DNA of 45,520 nt from Mycobacterium syngnathidarum (GCF_001942625.1 NZ_MLCL01000071.1:1-45520); one strand, 5' to 3'; counted from the stretch's first letter, positions 8,996-17,494 are shown. Numbers and translations: made by a program. Notes: generated from the letters alone by a model not told the origin.

Positions 8996-10117
8996 ATGAA
9001 GATCGTTCTGGCCCCGGACTCCTTCAAGGAGTCGATGACCGCGTCGCAAGCGGTTGCGGCGATGCGCGAAGGTGTCCGGTCGGTACTGCCCGACGCCGAG
9101 TGCATCGGGGTGCCGATGGCAGACGGCGGCGAAGGGACGGTCGACGCTGTCGTCGACGCGCTCGGTGGCGAACGCATCACGGTCGAGGTCACCGATCCAC
9201 TCGCACGACCGGTGCAGGCCACCTACGGCTACGTCGGCGGACGCCGCCTGGCCGTGATCGAGATGGCCGGCGCCTCCGGGCTGGAGCTGGTGGCACCGGC
9301 AGACCGGGATGTGCTGCGCGCCAGCACATTCGGTGTCGGACAGCTGATCACCTCGGCGCTGGATCACGGCGCGACCGAGCTGCTGATCGGGATCGGCGGA
9401 TCAGCGACCAACGACGGCGGGGTCGGCATGCTCACCGCCCTCGGGGTGACCTTCACCGACGCCGACGGCGCCGCCCTGCCGCCCGGGGGCGCAGCTCTCA
9501 CCCGGCTCCATCACATCGACACCTCGGGCCTGGACCGCCGACTGGCCGGTGTCCACGTTCAGATCGCCTCCGACGTCACCGCACCGCTGCTCGGGACCGG
9601 CGGCGCCAGCGCCGTTTTCGGCCCTCAGAAAGGTGCCGGCCCCGCTGATGTCGAGACACTTGAGGCCGCGCTGACCCGGTTGGTGGGCGTGACCGAAACC
9701 GCCCTGGGGCATGCTCGGCCGAACCGCCCGGGCGCCGGGGCAGCCGGCGGCCTGGGCTTCGGACTGATGGAATTCCTTGCCGCCGACTGCGATCCCGGTG
9801 TCGAGGTCATCGCGCAGACCGTCGGCCTGGAGCAGGCGCTGACCGGCGCAGACTGGGTGTTCACCGGCGAGGGCAGCGTCGATGCCCAGACCTTGTTGGG
9901 CAAAACCCCGTTCGGCGTCGCGCAGGTGGCCGCACGCACCGGGGCCCGGGTGGCGATATTCGCCGGCCGGGTGGCGGCCGACGCCGACATCCTGCTGGCC
10001 CACGGGGTCGAGAAACTGGTGGCCATCACCGAACCGGGCACCCCGTTGGAGCAGGCCTTGCGCGACGGCCCGGCCGCACTGGCCCGCGCGACCGCCTCGG
10101 TGTGCCGCGCCCTGTAG
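8996..10117 (+). CDS. Glycerate kinase (GlxK/GarK family)
   Basis: Phosphorylates D-glycerate with ATP (2-phosphoglycerate for most members of this family), feeding glyoxylate or sugar-acid catabolism into glycolysis. The 373-aa protein starts with the family's MKIVLAPDSFKESMTASQA. It has the typical PMADGGEGTVDA, GIGGSATNDGGVGMLTALG and TGEGSVDAQTLLGKTP motifs. The ATG at 8996 is preferred to one at 8954 because homology begins exactly there. It stands alone between the MarR gene and a convergent DUF350 gene, and the hairpin 10111-10130 spans its stop codon. Confidence 0.93.
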   Translation: MKIVLAPDSFKESMTASQAVAAMREGVRSVLPDAECIGVPMADGGEGTVDAVVDALGGERITVEVTDPLARPVQATYGYVGGRRLAVIEMAGASGLELVAPADRDVLRASTFGVGQLITSALDHGATELLIGIGGSATNDGGVGMLTALGVTFTDADGAALPPGGAALTRLHHIDTSGLDRRLAGVHVQIASDVTAPLLGTGGASAVFGPQKGAGPADVETLEAALTRLVGVTETALGHARPNRPGAGAAGGLGFGLMEFLAADCDPGVEVIAQTVGLEQALTGADWVFTGEGSVDAQTLLGKTPFGVAQVAARTGARVAIFAGRVAADADILLAHGVEKLVAITEPGTPLEQALRDGPAALARATASVCRAL

Positions 10118-10130
10118 CGCGAGCTACAGG
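10111..10130. terminator. Hairpin holding the stop codons of two converging genes
   Basis: CCTGTAGC-GCGA-GCTACAGG forms an exact 8-bp stem with a GNRA tetraloop. The TAG of glycerate kinase (10115-10117) and the TAG of the DUF350 gene (10126-10124, minus) both lie in or at the stem. There is no U-tract, so it may terminate poorly or act as a 3'-end stabiliser in both directions. Confidence 0.55.
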
Positions 10131-10579
10131 ATTGCCGCCGCGATGATCAGGCCGAAGGCCACATACGCGGCCGTCACCACCAGGACCTGCGGGGTGTACC
10201 TCTCGGAAGCCAGGACGCCGCCGATGTCGATGCCCTTGATCGCCCCGACCAACCGGACTGAGACAGCCTGAGCCGCAATGCCCAACAGGCCGAACACCAG
10301 CGTGGTGATCAGGCCTTGGACCAAGTCACCCAGGGAGCTGTAGATGGCGATTACGACGATGAACGCCATCGACAACACGCCGGAGGCCGCCACCGCGGCG
10401 GCGTTGGGCCGCCCGGCCTGCACGAGTGTGCGCAGCGGGCCGGGCGTGGTCCAGTCGATGACGTAGAAGCCCAGGATCATCAGCGCCACACCGACAATCG
10501 AGTACAGCACGATCGCCGAAACGCCGTGTCCGAGGAACGACCAGTAATCGGAGCCGAGCGCAACCATGGTGGTAGTCAT
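10124..10579 (-). CDS. DUF350 integral membrane protein (YjfL-like)
   Basis: 151-aa membrane protein with four hydrophobic helices (from about residue 10: GHGVSAIVLYSIVGVALMIL, SGVLSMAFIVVIAIYS, GLITTLVFGLLGIAAQAVS, TAAYVAFGLIIAAAIL). The pattern with FYVIDWTTPG after helix 1 and a DIGGVLASER loop fits the DUF350/YjfL family, whose function is unknown. The start is the ATG at 10579; an upstream in-frame extension is antisense-like. It follows the GspS-like gene by 22 bp and is the last of a three-gene set whose members co-occur in enterobacteria as yjfM-yjfC-yjfL. M. tuberculosis has a DUF350 protein, Rv2600, beside a spermidine-synthase-like gene. Confidence 0.85.
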   Translation of the reverse strand: MTTTMVALGSDYWSFLGHGVSAIVLYSIVGVALMILGFYVIDWTTPGPLRTLVQAGRPNAAAVAASGVLSMAFIVVIAIYSSLGDLVQGLITTLVFGLLGIAAQAVSVRLVGAIKGIDIGGVLASERYTPQVLVVTAAYVAFGLIIAAAIL

Positions 10580-10601
10580 ATTGGGGTTGTTCCTTCCGGG
10601 G

Positions 10602-11765
10602 TCACAGCGGGATGCGGTGTGGCACAAAGGCAGCGCCGTTGTCGGTGACGAGACCAGAAGTCTCGCGGATTCCGAGTCCGGCGGATTCCTCGCCGACGAT
10701 CCACGCCCCCAATGCCGGGCGCATGTCGTCGAATTGTGGAAGCGGATCGAGCAGTTGGTATACGTAGCCCTCTTCGCCGTACACACCGCCCGTCTCGGTC
10801 TCGTACCCGGCACCCACGATGGTGATGTTGGCACCCTCACGCCCCAATTTGGGTTTGCGCACGTAGTCGGTCAGCTCATGCGGGTCGTCGACATAGGCAG
10901 GCAACAGATTCGGATGCCCGGGGTACATCTCCCACAACACCGCCAGGATCGCCTTGTTGCTCAGCAACGTCTTCCACAGCGGTTCCACCCACATCGTGGC
11001 CGGCAACTGTTCGACGGCCCGGCGGCCGAAATCGTCGTCGAGCATCCACTCCCACGGGTAGAGCTTGAAGATCGACGACATCGGAGCTTCCTCCAGGTCG
11101 ACGAAGCGGTCGAGATCCTGGTCGAACCCGATGTCCTCGATGGCCAGGCCCACGGTGTGCAGACCGGCTTCGGCTGCGCACTCCTGCAGGTAGGCCACCG
11201 TGACGTGGTCCTCGCCGGTGTGCTCAGCACCCGACCAGGTGAAATAAGTCTCGGCACCCGGGAGCTGGTCACGGATCTCAGTCCAGCGGGCAACCAGCTT
11301 CTCGTGCAACGAGTTCCATTGATCGTCGGCTGGGTAGACGTCGGTCTTCCAGTGCCACTGCAGGATCGCCGCCTCCAGCAGCGTGGTGGGCGTATCGGCG
11401 TTGTATTCCAGCAGGACCGGCGGCCGACGGCCGTCATAACGTAGGTCGAATCTGCCGTACAGGTGCGGATCGCTTCGCCGCCAAGACTTCTCGATATGCT
11501 CCCAGCTCCACTCGGGAAGCCCGAAATCGCGGTAGCGACCGGTCAGTACGACGTGCTCAACAGCCTCCAGGCACATCGAGTGGAGCACCTCGACGGAAGC
11601 CTCGATCGACAGCACTTCGTCCATGTCGAACACGTAGTGCACCGATTCGTCCCAGTACGGACGGTCGGCTCCGGTCGCGTCGCGCGCCGGGGTCCCGTAA
11701 CACATCCCCTGGTCGGCGACGATCTGTTCCCAGCCCGGTCGCGGGGAACTACGTTGGCGGCGCAT
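10602..11765 (-). CDS. Glutathionylspermidine-synthase-like ATP-grasp protein (YgiC/YjfC family)
   Basis: 387 aa, the same size as E. coli YgiC and YjfC, which resemble the C-terminal synthetase domain of glutathionylspermidine synthase. It probably forms an amide bond between a carboxylate and an amine at the cost of ATP. Motifs include the N-terminal PYWDESVHYVF, LYGRFDLRYDG and VLLEYNADTPTTLLEAA, then SNKAILAVLWEMYP and the closing GAAFVPHRI. Mycobacteria use mycothiol and not glutathione, so the substrate must differ. Its ATG follows the stop of the DUF1190-like gene directly (TGAATG), indicating translational coupling, and the DUF350 membrane gene follows. All E. coli paralogues lack a known substrate. 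Confidence 0.88.
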   Translation of the reverse strand: MRRQRSSPRPGWEQIVADQGMCYGTPARDATGADRPYWDESVHYVFDMDEVLSIEASVEVLHSMCLEAVEHVVLTGRYRDFGLPEWSWEHIEKSWRRSDPHLYGRFDLRYDGRRPPVLLEYNADTPTTLLEAAILQWHWKTDVYPADDQWNSLHEKLVARWTEIRDQLPGAETYFTWSGAEHTGEDHVTVAYLQECAAEAGLHTVGLAIEDIGFDQDLDRFVDLEEAPMSSIFKLYPWEWMLDDDFGRRAVEQLPATMWVEPLWKTLLSNKAILAVLWEMYPGHPNLLPAYVDDPHELTDYVRKPKLGREGANITIVGAGYETETGGVYGEEGYVYQLLDPLPQFDDMRPALGAWIVGEESAGLGIRETSGLVTDNGAAFVPHRIPL

Positions 11766-12320
11766 TCAGCTCCCTGAACTTTTGCCGTAGCTCGACGACG
11801 AGCCGAAACCGCCGCGCGAGATCGATGTCCCCGACTTCGTCTTGGCGGTGGTCCCCTTGGGCATCTCCAGTGTCCCGCCGCGTGCGATGGTGCCAACCCC
11901 GCCGTTGTTGCCGCCGTAGTAATAGCGGTACGGCGAACCCAAGTAGATGAAGGTGCCGCCGGAACTGCTGTGGCCACTGGAACAGTACGAGTCCGGCACG
12001 ACCTCGTTGGTGCCGTCCTTGACGCAGGACGCCGCGATCTCCTCTTTGTGCAACAGGTGGTAGCCCAGCGCGATGACACCGACGACACCGACCACGGCCA
12101 CCGAGCCCATCAGGATCTTCTTGCCCGTGGCCGCACGCTGTTCGCGAGTCTCCTGCTGGAGCCGGGCCCATTCCTCGGCGGCCTCGCGTTCCTTCTGCAT
12201 CTTGTCGCGCTGTCGCGCCTCGGCCACCGTCGGCGGCCGTGGCGTGGCGGTAGCCGGATCCTGCCAGCGAATCGATCCCCGACCGTCCTGGCTCCACTGC
12301 TCCTCTGGCCCAGACGTCAT
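11766..12320 (-). CDS. Membrane-anchored DUF1190-like protein (YgiB/YjfM-like)
   Basis: 184 aa. The N-terminal 65 residues are charged (KMQKEREAAEEWARLQQETR may be coiled). One transmembrane helix follows (about 68-88, ILMGSVAVVGVVGVIALGYH), then a Cys pair (SCVKDG, SYCSSG) and a Gly/Ser/Tyr-rich tail ending with TSISRGGFGSSSSYGKSSG. That ending matches the conserved T-x-x-RGGFG-x-S end of E. coli YgiB as I recall it, and YgiB/YjfM genes precede YgiC/YjfC in the same order. The anchor here is a helix, not a lipobox. It is the first gene of the module and ends one base before the GspS-like start. The role is probably extracytoplasmic, possibly as the partner of the ATP-grasp enzyme. Confidence 0.7.
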   Translation of the reverse strand: MTSGPEEQWSQDGRGSIRWQDPATATPRPPTVAEARQRDKMQKEREAAEEWARLQQETREQRAATGKKILMGSVAVVGVVGVIALGYHLLHKEEIAASCVKDGTNEVVPDSYCSSGHSSSGGTFIYLGSPYRYYYGGNNGGVGTIARGGTLEMPKGTTAKTKSGTSISRGGFGSSSSYGKSSGS

Positions 12321-12395
12321 TCAACCCCCCGCAAACTCCGACACCTGCCGGTCATCATAGGAGCAGGCTCGGAGTACCCGCCCAGCGCCTGACGT

Positions 12396-13880
12396 CTATT
12401 TCGCCGCTTTTCGCGCTCGCCTGCGCGGGGCAGCCGAGGCCGGGTCCTGAATCCGCGGCCATGGCCTGGCCTCCTCGAGCTCGAAAGCCAGTTCCAGCAG
12501 CAGGGCTTCACGGCCGCGGGTCGTCGACAGCATCATCCCCGCGGGCAAGCCGTTGGCCGTCTGGGCCAGCGGCAGCGAGATCGCCGGATCCCCGGTGGCG
12601 TTCTGCAGCGGTGTGAAGGCCACCCAGCTCAGCAGTCGGTCGATGATCTGTTCGTAGTCCGCCGCCGGGTCGAGTCGGCCGATCTCCAGGGTGGGCTCGG
12701 CCAAAGTGGGCATGAGCACCGCGTCGTAACTGTTGGACAACCGCTCGGTGATCCGCCGCGACCGTGCCAACCGGGCGATCGCCGCCGGGACACGATGCAG
12801 GTTGCGCGAGGCGAACCGTTCCAGCCCGAGCGTGAGGTTGTCGAGTCTGTCGCGGTCGAAACCGGGGCCGAAGGACCGCTTGCCTCCGCGCACCAGGGCA
12901 TACGCCAAAAATGCCCAGTACAACAGGAAATCGTCCTTGAACCGGGCCTGGACCGGATTGCCGATCACGGTGATCCGGTGGCCGAGTTCTTCGAGCAGAG
13001 CGGCTGTCTTGTGGGTCAGTTCGGTCATCTCGACACCGGCGTCGTGGACGACGGACTGCGTGCACACCGCGATACGCAGGCGCTGCTTGCCCGGACGACT
13101 GATGTCACCGATCGGCGGCAGTTTGGGGTTGCGATAGACCCGCTCCATCTCCCGCAGCAGCGCGGCGGTGTCACGCACCGATCGGGTCAGTACACCGTCG
13201 GACACGATCCGCAACGGCATCGTCCGCATGTCCTTGTCCTGCGGCAGCCGGCCCCGCGTCGGTTTGAGACCGACCAACCCGTTGCACGCGGCCGGGATCC
13301 GGATCGACCCTCCCCCGTCGTTGGCGTGCGCGATGGGGACCACCCCCGCCGCGACGAATGCTCCCGAACCCGACGACGAGGCACCCGCCGTGTAGGCAGG
13401 GTTCCACGGGTTGCGGACCGGTCCGAGGCGCGGGTGCTCACACGACGCGCTGAACCCGAACTCCGAGAGCCGCGTCTTGCCCAGCGGTACCAACCCGGTG
13501 GCCAGGTAGGCGCGGGCGAAGTCGCCGTTGGCCGGTTCGGGCCGAGGCTCCCACGCGTCGGTTCCGCGCATGGTCGGCATCCCCTCGACTGCCACGTTGT
13601 CCTTGACGAAGGTCGGGACGCCGTCGAAGTACCCGCCGTAGCTGCTGGGTGCGGCGCCCCGGGCGTGGGCCCGGTCGAAGGCTTCGAACGCCAGACCGTT
13701 GAGAGTCGGATTGACCGCTTCGACCCGGGCGATCGCCGCCTCGATCAGATCTGCTGCCGACACCCGACCGGCCCGCAACTCCTCGACCAGGCCGACGGCA
13801 TCATGCTCGCCGAGGGCATCATCGCCGAAGGCGCTGCAACGGGTCGGGGCTTTTCGTGAGGGGCGCGCACCGCTAGTCAC
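12396..13880 (-). CDS. Amidase-signature hydrolase, AmiC-like
   Basis: Hydrolyses a carboxamide to acid and ammonia or amine. The 494-aa protein has the full Ser-cisSer-Lys triad of the amidase-signature family: Lys93 in FVKDN, Ser168 in GASSSGSG, and nucleophile Ser192 in GGGSIRIPA. ACNGLVGLKPTRG and GDPAISLPL are typical. The start codon is GTG at 13880. The position corresponds to Rv2888c (amiC) of M. tuberculosis. The minus-strand LLM gene ends 20 bp upstream and the DUF1190-like gene begins 75 bp downstream, so read-through into the yjf-like module is possible. The natural amide is unknown. Confidence 0.92.
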   Translation of the reverse strand: MTSGARPSRKAPTRCSAFGDDALGEHDAVGLVEELRAGRVSAADLIEAAIARVEAVNPTLNGLAFEAFDRAHARGAAPSSYGGYFDGVPTFVKDNVAVEGMPTMRGTDAWEPRPEPANGDFARAYLATGLVPLGKTRLSEFGFSASCEHPRLGPVRNPWNPAYTAGASSSGSGAFVAAGVVPIAHANDGGGSIRIPAACNGLVGLKPTRGRLPQDKDMRTMPLRIVSDGVLTRSVRDTAALLREMERVYRNPKLPPIGDISRPGKQRLRIAVCTQSVVHDAGVEMTELTHKTAALLEELGHRITVIGNPVQARFKDDFLLYWAFLAYALVRGGKRSFGPGFDRDRLDNLTLGLERFASRNLHRVPAAIARLARSRRITERLSNSYDAVLMPTLAEPTLEIGRLDPAADYEQIIDRLLSWVAFTPLQNATGDPAISLPLAQTANGLPAGMMLSTTRGREALLLELAFELEEARPWPRIQDPASAAPRRRARKAAK

Positions 13881-13900
13881 GCTGCGACGCTAGCAGTCCG

Positions 13901-14755
13901 TCAGTGCGTCCGAGCCACGCTCTGCAGCGCGGCCAGATGCTCGTCGACTGTCCGCAGGCCCGCGCCCATGGTGTTCACCGTGACATGGGTGGCTCCGGCC
14001 TCAGCCCATGCCGCGATGTCGGCGGCCGTCTTGTCCGGATCGCCGGCCCAGACCACCCGACCCTCCATCCCGATGGTCGCCGGGTCGCGTTCGGCGGAGA
14101 CGGCGGCACGCTCGACCCGGGCCCTGGCCTCCTCGAGCTCGACGCCGGGCCCGACCATGGGGAACCAGCCGTCGGCCAACCGTCCGGCCCGCTCCAGTGC
14201 CCGGGGAGAGGACCCCCCGAACCACACCGGGATCGGGCGCTGTACGGGCAACGGCGCCAGCCCGGCGCCGGTCACCCGGTGGTAGCGGCCCTCGAACGTG
14301 ACCGAAGATTCGGTCCACAACCGACGCATCAGCTCAACTTGCTCCTCGGACCGCTTGCCGCGGTTCCCGAAATCCTCGCCGAGCGCCTCGTACTCGACCT
14401 GGTTCCAGCCCAGCCCTACGCCCAGGCGCAATCGGCCCCCGGTGAGCAGGTCGACCTCGGCCGCCTGCTTGGCCACCAGCACAGCTTGGCGCTGCGGCAG
14501 GATGACCACGCCGGTGACCAGCTCCAGCGAGGTGACCGCGGCGAGGTAGCCGAACATCACCATCGGCTCGTGGAATGTGGTGTACAGGTCATAGGGCCCG
14601 GACCAGTCCCGATGCACTGCCGGATCGGCCCCGACGACATGGTCATAGGCCAGGATGTGGGTGAAGCCCAACTCTTCGACACGCTGGCCGTAGGCGCGCA
14701 CGGCTCCCGGATCTCCGCCGAGTTCCGTCTGCGGAAATACCACACCTATGCGCAT
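13901..14755 (-). CDS. Luciferase-like, probably F420-dependent oxidoreductase
   Basis: 284-aa LLM-class TIM-barrel oxidoreductase. It begins with MRIGVVFPQTELGGDP and has AYDHVVGADPA, VVILPQRQAVLVAKQAAEVDLLTGGRLRLGVGLGWNQVEYEALG and PVWFGGSSPRALERAGRLADGWFP, all standard for TIGR03619-type F420 proteins. ATG at 14755 is chosen because an upstream extension is Cys/Arg/Gly-rich junk. It lies between the tsf terminator and the amidase gene, on the same strand as both. Hydride donor F420H2 is inferred from family and host; FMN cannot be excluded. Confidence 0.88.
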   Translation of the reverse strand: MRIGVVFPQTELGGDPGAVRAYGQRVEELGFTHILAYDHVVGADPAVHRDWSGPYDLYTTFHEPMVMFGYLAAVTSLELVTGVVILPQRQAVLVAKQAAEVDLLTGGRLRLGVGLGWNQVEYEALGEDFGNRGKRSEEQVELMRRLWTESSVTFEGRYHRVTGAGLAPLPVQRPIPVWFGGSSPRALERAGRLADGWFPMVGPGVELEEARARVERAAVSAERDPATIGMEGRVVWAGDPDKTAADIAAWAEAGATHVTVNTMGAGLRTVDEHLAALQSVARTH

Positions 14756-14856
14756 GTCACCTCCAACACCATTGCTACCTGCCACACTCCCACATCGGCA
14801 AAGCCAGTCGCCCCTGCGTGAGCAACTACCCGGCACCGACCGGGTCACGAATGGAC

Positions 14857-14870
14857 AAAACCCCGCACTT
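14857..14870. repeat. Imperfect copy of the tsf terminator half-stem
   Basis: AAAACCCCGCACTT differs by one base from AAAACCCCGCGCTT at 14908-14921, 51 bp away in the same orientation. Both could pair with AAGCGCGGGGTTTT at 14938-14951, so a larger alternative hairpin enclosing the inner stem 14883-14904 is possible. Confidence 0.6.
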
Positions 14871-14882
14871 TGGGTGTCTGGG

Positions 14883-14904
14883 CTTCCCGCGGCGAGCCGG
14901 GAAG
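14883..14904. terminator. Second hairpin downstream of tsf
   Basis: CTTCCCG (14883-14889) and CGGGAAG (14898-14904) form a 7-bp stem with an 8-nt loop. For tsf transcripts (minus strand) it comes after the stronger hairpin at 14908-14951, so it may act as a back-up stop. Confidence 0.5.
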
Positions 14905-14907
14905 AAC

Positions 14908-14951
14908 AAAACCCCGCGCTTCCGGGATCGCCGGATCAAGCGCGGGGTTTT
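14908..14951. terminator. Strong terminator of the rpsB-tsf operon
   Basis: A perfect 14-bp stem joins AAAACCCCGCGCTT (14908-14921) and AAGCGCGGGGTTTT (14938-14951) with a 16-nt loop. The stem ends in A4/T4, giving a short U-run in either direction. It begins 66 bp after the tsf stop codon and is the clearest intrinsic terminator in the window. Confidence 0.88.
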
Positions 14952-15016
14952 GCGACGAGCGGCCGACGGCCGAGCCGTCAATCGGGTGTGATGTGCCGCC
15001 CGAGTCTTATTCGGTG

Positions 15017-15844
15017 TCAGGCCTGGCCGACCTCGAACCGCACGAAGCGGGTCACGGTGACCCCGGCCTCGTCCAGCAGGGCCTTGACGGTCTTCTTGTT
15101 GTCGGACACCGACGGCTGGTCCAGCAGCACGACGTCCTTGTAGAAGCCTGTGACGCGGCCTTCGATGATCTTGGGCAGCGCCTGCTCGGGCTTGCCCTCT
15201 TCCTTCGCGGTCTCCTCGGCGATGCGCCGCTCGTTGGCGACGATGTCGGCCGGGACATCCTCACGGGTGAGGTACTTGGCCTTGAGCGCGGCGATCTGCA
15301 GGGCGACCGCGTGAGCGGCCTCCTTGCCCTTGTCCGCGTCGCCGGCGGTGTACTCGACCAGCACGCCGACGGCCGGCGGCAGGTCCGCGGCCCGCTTGTG
15401 CAGGTAGGTCTCCACGGTGCCGTCGAAGTAGGCGGCCCGACGCAGCTCGAGCTTCTCGCCGATCTTGGCGGACAGGTCGGCGACGGCCTGCTCGACCGTG
15501 GTGTCGCCGACCTTGGCAGCCTTGAGAGCGTCGGCGTCGCTGACCTTGGCGGCAGCGGCGGCCGCCACGACCTGGTTGGCGAGCTCCTGGAATTCGGCGT
15601 TCTTGGCGACGAAGTCGGTCTCGGAGTTCAGCTCGATGAGTGCGCCGTCCTTGGCCGCGACCAGCCCCTCGGCGGTGGCGCGCTCAGCGCGCTTGCCGAC
15701 GTCCTTGGCGCCCTTGATACGGAGCAACTCGACGGCCTTGTCGAAGTCGCCGTCCGACTCGGCCAGCGCGTTCTTGCAGTCCATCATGCCGGAGCCGGTC
15801 AGCTCCCGAAGGCGCTTGACGTCGGCAGCGGTGTAATTAGCCAT
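15017..15844 (-). CDS. tsf: Elongation factor Ts
   Basis: Nucleotide-exchange factor that regenerates EF-Tu-GTP during translation. 275 aa, close to the M. tuberculosis protein. It has an N-terminal UBA-like domain ([27 protein letters not shown]), the EF-Tu contact motif TDFVAKN near residue 76, and two core subdomains. It follows rpsB by 18 bp on the same strand, the universal rpsB-tsf pair, with a terminator 66 bp downstream. Equivalent to Rv2889c. Confidence 0.98.
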   Translation of the reverse strand: MANYTAADVKRLRELTGSGMMDCKNALAESDGDFDKAVELLRIKGAKDVGKRAERATAEGLVAAKDGALIELNSETDFVAKNAEFQELANQVVAAAAAAKVSDADALKAAKVGDTTVEQAVADLSAKIGEKLELRRAAYFDGTVETYLHKRAADLPPAVGVLVEYTAGDADKGKEAAHAVALQIAALKAKYLTREDVPADIVANERRIAEETAKEEGKPEQALPKIIEGRVTGFYKDVVLLDQPSVSDNKKTVKALLDEAGVTVTRFVRFEVGQA

Positions 15845-15862
15845 GTAAGACTTCTCCTGGAA

Positions 15863-16696
15863 TTACGAAGCGTCAGTGGATGTTTCGGGTGCAGCAGCGG
15901 CCTCACCCTCGCCGGCGCCTGCGGTCGCACCGGCCAGCAGCTCCTGCTCCCACTCGGCGAGCGGCTCGGCGCCCTCGGCCTGAGCTTCTCCATCACCCTT
16001 GCCTGCGCCGGCTCGGGCCTGCAGGCCCTCGGCCACCGCGGAGGCGACGACCTTGGTCAGCAGGGCAGCCGAACGGATGGCGTCGTCGTTGCCCGGGATC
16101 GGGTAGTTGACCTGATCCGGATCGCAGTTGGTGTCCAGGATCGCGATGACCGGGATGCCCAGCTTGATGGCCTCGTTGACCGCCAGGTGCTCCTTGTTGG
16201 TGTCGACGACCCAGATGGCCGAAGGCACCTTCTGCATGTCCCGGATACCACCGAGGCTGCGCTCCAGCTTGTTCTTCTCACGCGTGAGCATGAGGATTTC
16301 CTTCTTGGTGCGCCCCTCGAAGCCACCGGTCTGCTCCATGGCCTCGAGCTCCTTGAGGCGCTGCAGGCGCTTGTGCACGGTGGAGAAGTTGGTGAGCATG
16401 CCGCCCAGCCAGCGCTGATTCACGTAGGGCATGCCGACGCGGGTGGCCTCTTCGGCGATGGACTCCTGCGCCTGCTTCTTGGTGCCGACGAACAGGATGG
16501 TGCCACCGTGGGCAACCGTCTCCTTGACGAACTCGTAGGCCTTGTCGATGTAGGTCAGCGTCTGCTGCAGATCGATGATGTAGATGCCGTTGCGGTCGGT
16601 GAAGATGAACCGCTTCATCTTGGGGTTCCAGCGTCGGGTCTGATGCCCGAAGTGAGCGCCGCTGTCCAGCAGCTGCTTCATGGTCACAACAGCCAT
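15863..16696 (-). CDS. rpsB: 30S ribosomal protein S2
   Basis: Structural protein of the small ribosomal subunit, required for S1 or mRNA docking. 277 aa. [51 protein letters not shown] and [31 protein letters not shown] are textbook S2 sequences. The last 45 residues are an acidic Ala/Glu-rich tail, as in other actinobacteria. The ATG at 16696 has AAAGGAA as its ribosome-binding sequence. A long, hairpin-rich leader lies upstream (16697 to about 16880). Equivalent to Rv2890c. Confidence 0.98.
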   Translation of the reverse strand: MAVVTMKQLLDSGAHFGHQTRRWNPKMKRFIFTDRNGIYIIDLQQTLTYIDKAYEFVKETVAHGGTILFVGTKKQAQESIAEEATRVGMPYVNQRWLGGMLTNFSTVHKRLQRLKELEAMEQTGGFEGRTKKEILMLTREKNKLERSLGGIRDMQKVPSAIWVVDTNKEHLAVNEAIKLGIPVIAILDTNCDPDQVNYPIPGNDDAIRSAALLTKVVASAVAEGLQARAGAGKGDGEAQAEGAEPLAEWEQELLAGATAGAGEGEAAAAPETSTDAS

Positions 16697-16996
16697 GAGC
16701 TCATTCCTTTATGTTGTCGGTTGCCGCCCGGCTTCGGGTGATGCCAGGCCCTGGTGCCTGCCGGCTGCCGAACCCGCTCTGGGAAATCCCAGTTCAGGAC
16801 CGTCGGCACCCGTGTACGACCCCGTTGAGGCGATCGATGTGCGCAGACACGCGAAGTCAGCCCGCTAGCGAGCTGCGGGTAGAAGTTTACACGCTGCGCA
16901 GGCGTGCTTTTACCACGCGGCAAACGCGGGCCCGTTCATCCACAGACCCGATATCGGGGCTTCCGGACCGCCTGGGATTGACGGTGAACTGGGGCG
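16697..16996. promoter_or_regulatory. rpsB leader and divergent promoter region
   Basis: 300 bp without a gene between rpsB (minus) and the M23 peptidase (plus). On the rpsB side it holds compact inverted repeats: CTGGGA-AA-TCCCAG (16779-16792) and CCAGG-C-CCTGG (16744-16754). These could fold into a structured 5' leader, as found in autoregulated ribosomal operons. A possible -10 (TAAACT on the minus strand, around 16889-16884) lacks a matching -35. A DnaA-box-like TCATCCACA is at 16936-16944. No small ORF looks real. Confidence 0.4.
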
Positions 16997-17494
16997 GTGA
17001 GGTTTGCCGCGGCGGCGCTGCTGATGACCATGGCGTGGGCATGGCCGGCGGCCGCGCACGCCGAAGGCTCCCGGCTGCACTGGCCGGTGTCCCCGCGACC
17101 GACGGTGACCAGGGGTTTCGATGCACCTTCCCCCAATTGGAACCGCGGTCACCGAGGCGTCGACCTGGCGGCCGTCCCCGAGCAGCCGGTCTACGCCGCA
17201 GGGGGCGGCACCGTGGTGTTCGCCGGAGTCCTGGCCGGGCGGCCGGTGGTCTCGGTGGCCCACCCGGGCGGGCTGCGCACCAGCTACGAGCCGGTACAGG
17301 CCGTGGTGCGGCCCGGACAGACCGTCACCGCCGGCCAGCTGCTCGGCCCGCTGCTGGCCGGTCATCCGGGGTGCGCGGCGACGGCCTGCCTGCATTGGGG
17401 GGCGATGTGGGGTGCGGCCGCCCGGGCGGACTACGTCAACCCGTTGGGGCTGCTGGCCGAGACGCCGATCCGCCTCAAACCGCTGGGTGGGTGA
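16997..17494 (+). CDS. Secreted M23-family metallopeptidase (LytM domain), Rv2891-like
   Basis: 165-aa exported protein with a clear signal peptide (residues 1-22, MRFAAAALLMTMAWAWPAAAHA). It has one M23 domain: Zn ligands His52 and Asp56 in GHRGVDLA and His133 in LHWG, and the catalytic His89 in VAHPGG. All are present, so it should be an active endopeptidase cutting peptidoglycan cross-bridges in the cell envelope. Shorter than many M23 proteins because it lacks a LysM or coiled-coil partner domain. GTG start at 16997, divergent from rpsB as in M. tuberculosis. Confidence 0.9.
   Translation: MRFAAAALLMTMAWAWPAAAHAEGSRLHWPVSPRPTVTRGFDAPSPNWNRGHRGVDLAAVPEQPVYAAGGGTVVFAGVLAGRPVVSVAHPGGLRTSYEPVQAVVRPGQTVTAGQLLGPLLAGHPGCAATACLHWGAMWGAAARADYVNPLGLLAETPIRLKPLGG

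Noticed and set aside
10580..10840. N-terminal extension of the DUF350 protein
   Set aside because: The extra 87 residues are antisense-like, Cys/Arg/Ser-rich and overlap the GspS-like gene; the membrane protein starts naturally at 10579.
14870..16741. A 623-codon plus-strand frame antisense to tsf and rpsB
   Set aside because: Leucine/Val/Gly-rich shadow of the two real genes, and it would run through the terminator hairpins.
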